Positions 63,545 to 64,000 of a stretch of DNA of 64,000 bases are shown piece by piece (the stretch's first letter is position 1; each line of letters opens with the position of its first letter). The translations under genes were made by a program, and so were the position numbers. Location: assembly GCF_000986865.1 (NCBI RefSeq), contig NZ_LAVS01000009.1:43677-107676 (forward strand). Reading direction: 5' to 3'. The notes under the pieces are model-generated. The model saw only the letters and a program-made list of their open reading frames with translations. It had not been told where the DNA came from and searched no databases. This DNA comes from Rheinheimera mesophila. GTDB taxonomy: Bacteria; Pseudomonadota; Gammaproteobacteria; Enterobacterales; Alteromonadaceae.

Positions 63545-64000
63545 TGTTTGAATTCAGCTACCCCTGGTTGTTTGTTTTGCTGCCTCTGCCCTTGCTGCTG
63601 CGTCGCAACACTCAGCAGCAAGGCAGCCCACTTAAACACAAAGCGTTAATTCTGGCCGGAGGTCAGAGTCCAGGTTTCGTCAGCAAAGCGCCCCGCTCTG
63701 CTAAAACCTTGCTGGCGTTGTTGTGCTGGTGTTTTTTAGTGCTGTCAGCCACTCAACCTAAATGGCTGGGGGAAACAGTGACTTTGCCACAACAAGGCCG
63801 TGATTTAATGCTGGCGCTGGATCTGTCTGGCTCGATGGCGATCAGTGATATGCAACATCAGGGGCAAAGCATAGACAGGCTGCAGGCGGTAAAACTGGTT
63901 GTCACTGACTTTATTCAGCAACGCAAAGGCGATCGGATCGGGCTTATCTTATTTGGTGACGCCGCCTATCAGCAAACGCCGCTCACTTATGATCTGACCA
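63544..64000 (+). CDS. BatA-like VWA membrane protein, cut by the right edge
   Basis: The first 152 codons of a VWA protein. It begins FEFSYPWLFVLLPLPLLLRR (first membrane helix), has a second helix near 56-71 (TLLALLCWCFLVLSA), then a VWA domain with the intact metal-site motif DLSGSM near residue 97. This matches BatA-type members of MoxR operons, with the VWA domain in the periplasm. The ATG at 63544 shares its A with the TGA stop of the DUF4381 gene. The rest is outside the window. Confidence 0.88.
   Translation, partial: MFEFSYPWLFVLLPLPLLLRRNTQQQGSPLKHKALILAGGQSPGFVSKAPRSAKTLLALLCWCFLVLSATQPKWLGETVTLPQQGRDLMLALDLSGSMAISDMQHQGQSIDRLQAVKLVVTDFIQQRKGDRIGLILFGDAAYQQTPLTYDLT

Overview
The window looks like chromosomal core sequence from a gammaproteobacterium of the Alteromonadales / Rheinheimera type. 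This is inferred from gene content and moderate GC, not from a marker gene. Supporting content includes a FadR close to the Escherichia coli protein, MaoP, YfcL, SmrB, SixA, class I fumarase, FadI/FadJ, several exported S9 peptidases, an orphan rhombosortase and many c-di-GMP/PAS proteins. I see no tRNA, rRNA, CRISPR array, transposase or phage gene. Gene density is high, most intergenic gaps are short, and many operons end in clear hairpin terminators.

Layout. 1-7.8 kb: the 5' end of an unidentified gene on the left edge, a lemA / M48 membrane protease pair, then on the minus strand a YjbR-like protein and a 1517-residue PAS/GAF/GGDEF/EAL sensor. 7.8-15.2 kb: an exported S9 peptidase and class I fumarase (minus), then pabB, a NUDIX CoA pyrophosphatase and L-serine dehydratase (plus). 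15.2-24.8 kb: an RND pump with its adaptor, a tiny CBM48 protein, a FabH-like synthase, an RDD membrane protein, and a CoxE-type VWA protein with its MoxR ATPase. 24.8-33.6 kb: cysK, a small lipoprotein, an enoyl-CoA hydratase family protein with gamma-glutamyltransferase, a rhombosortase, two divergent RluA-family pseudouridine synthases and a second exported S9 peptidase. 33.8-41.6 kb: a large unknown EF-hand/membrane protein, azoreductase, an ECF sigma factor with a ChrR-type cupin anti-sigma factor, a three-domain sulfur-metabolism fusion (cysteine desulfurase + ETHE1-like metallo-beta-lactamase fold + rhodanese) and fadR. 41.7-49 kb: dsbB, fklB, yfcL, an ATP-NAD kinase family protein, an MFS transporter, aroC, prmB, smrB and sixA. 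49-61 kb: an M16 protease, a second GGDEF/EAL protein, maoP, a small membrane protein, an exported oligopeptidase B, and fadIJ. 61.2 kb to the end: a MoxR - DUF58 - DUF4381 - BatA-like operon running off the right edge.

How it fits together. Fatty-acid beta-oxidation (fadI, fadJ) and its likely regulator (fadR) are both present. The fadI promoter carries a perfect FadR-type palindrome over the predicted start of transcription and a second, different perfect palindrome over the -35 region, which suggests two regulators. Three exported S9 peptidases, an M16 metallopeptidase and gamma-glutamyltransferase suggest a peptide-scavenging lifestyle. The block yfcL, aroC, prmB, smrB, sixA, fadJ, fadI groups genes that are also near neighbours in E. 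coli, with local insertions here.

The most unusual protein is the desulfurase-MBL-rhodanese fusion at 38360-40606, in which the recognisable catalytic residues of all three domains are retained. The large EF-hand/membrane protein at 33798-35972 is the clearest protein of unknown function. Start codons are reassigned where a ribosome binding site, signal peptide or family length favours an internal start; the reason is given in each entry.
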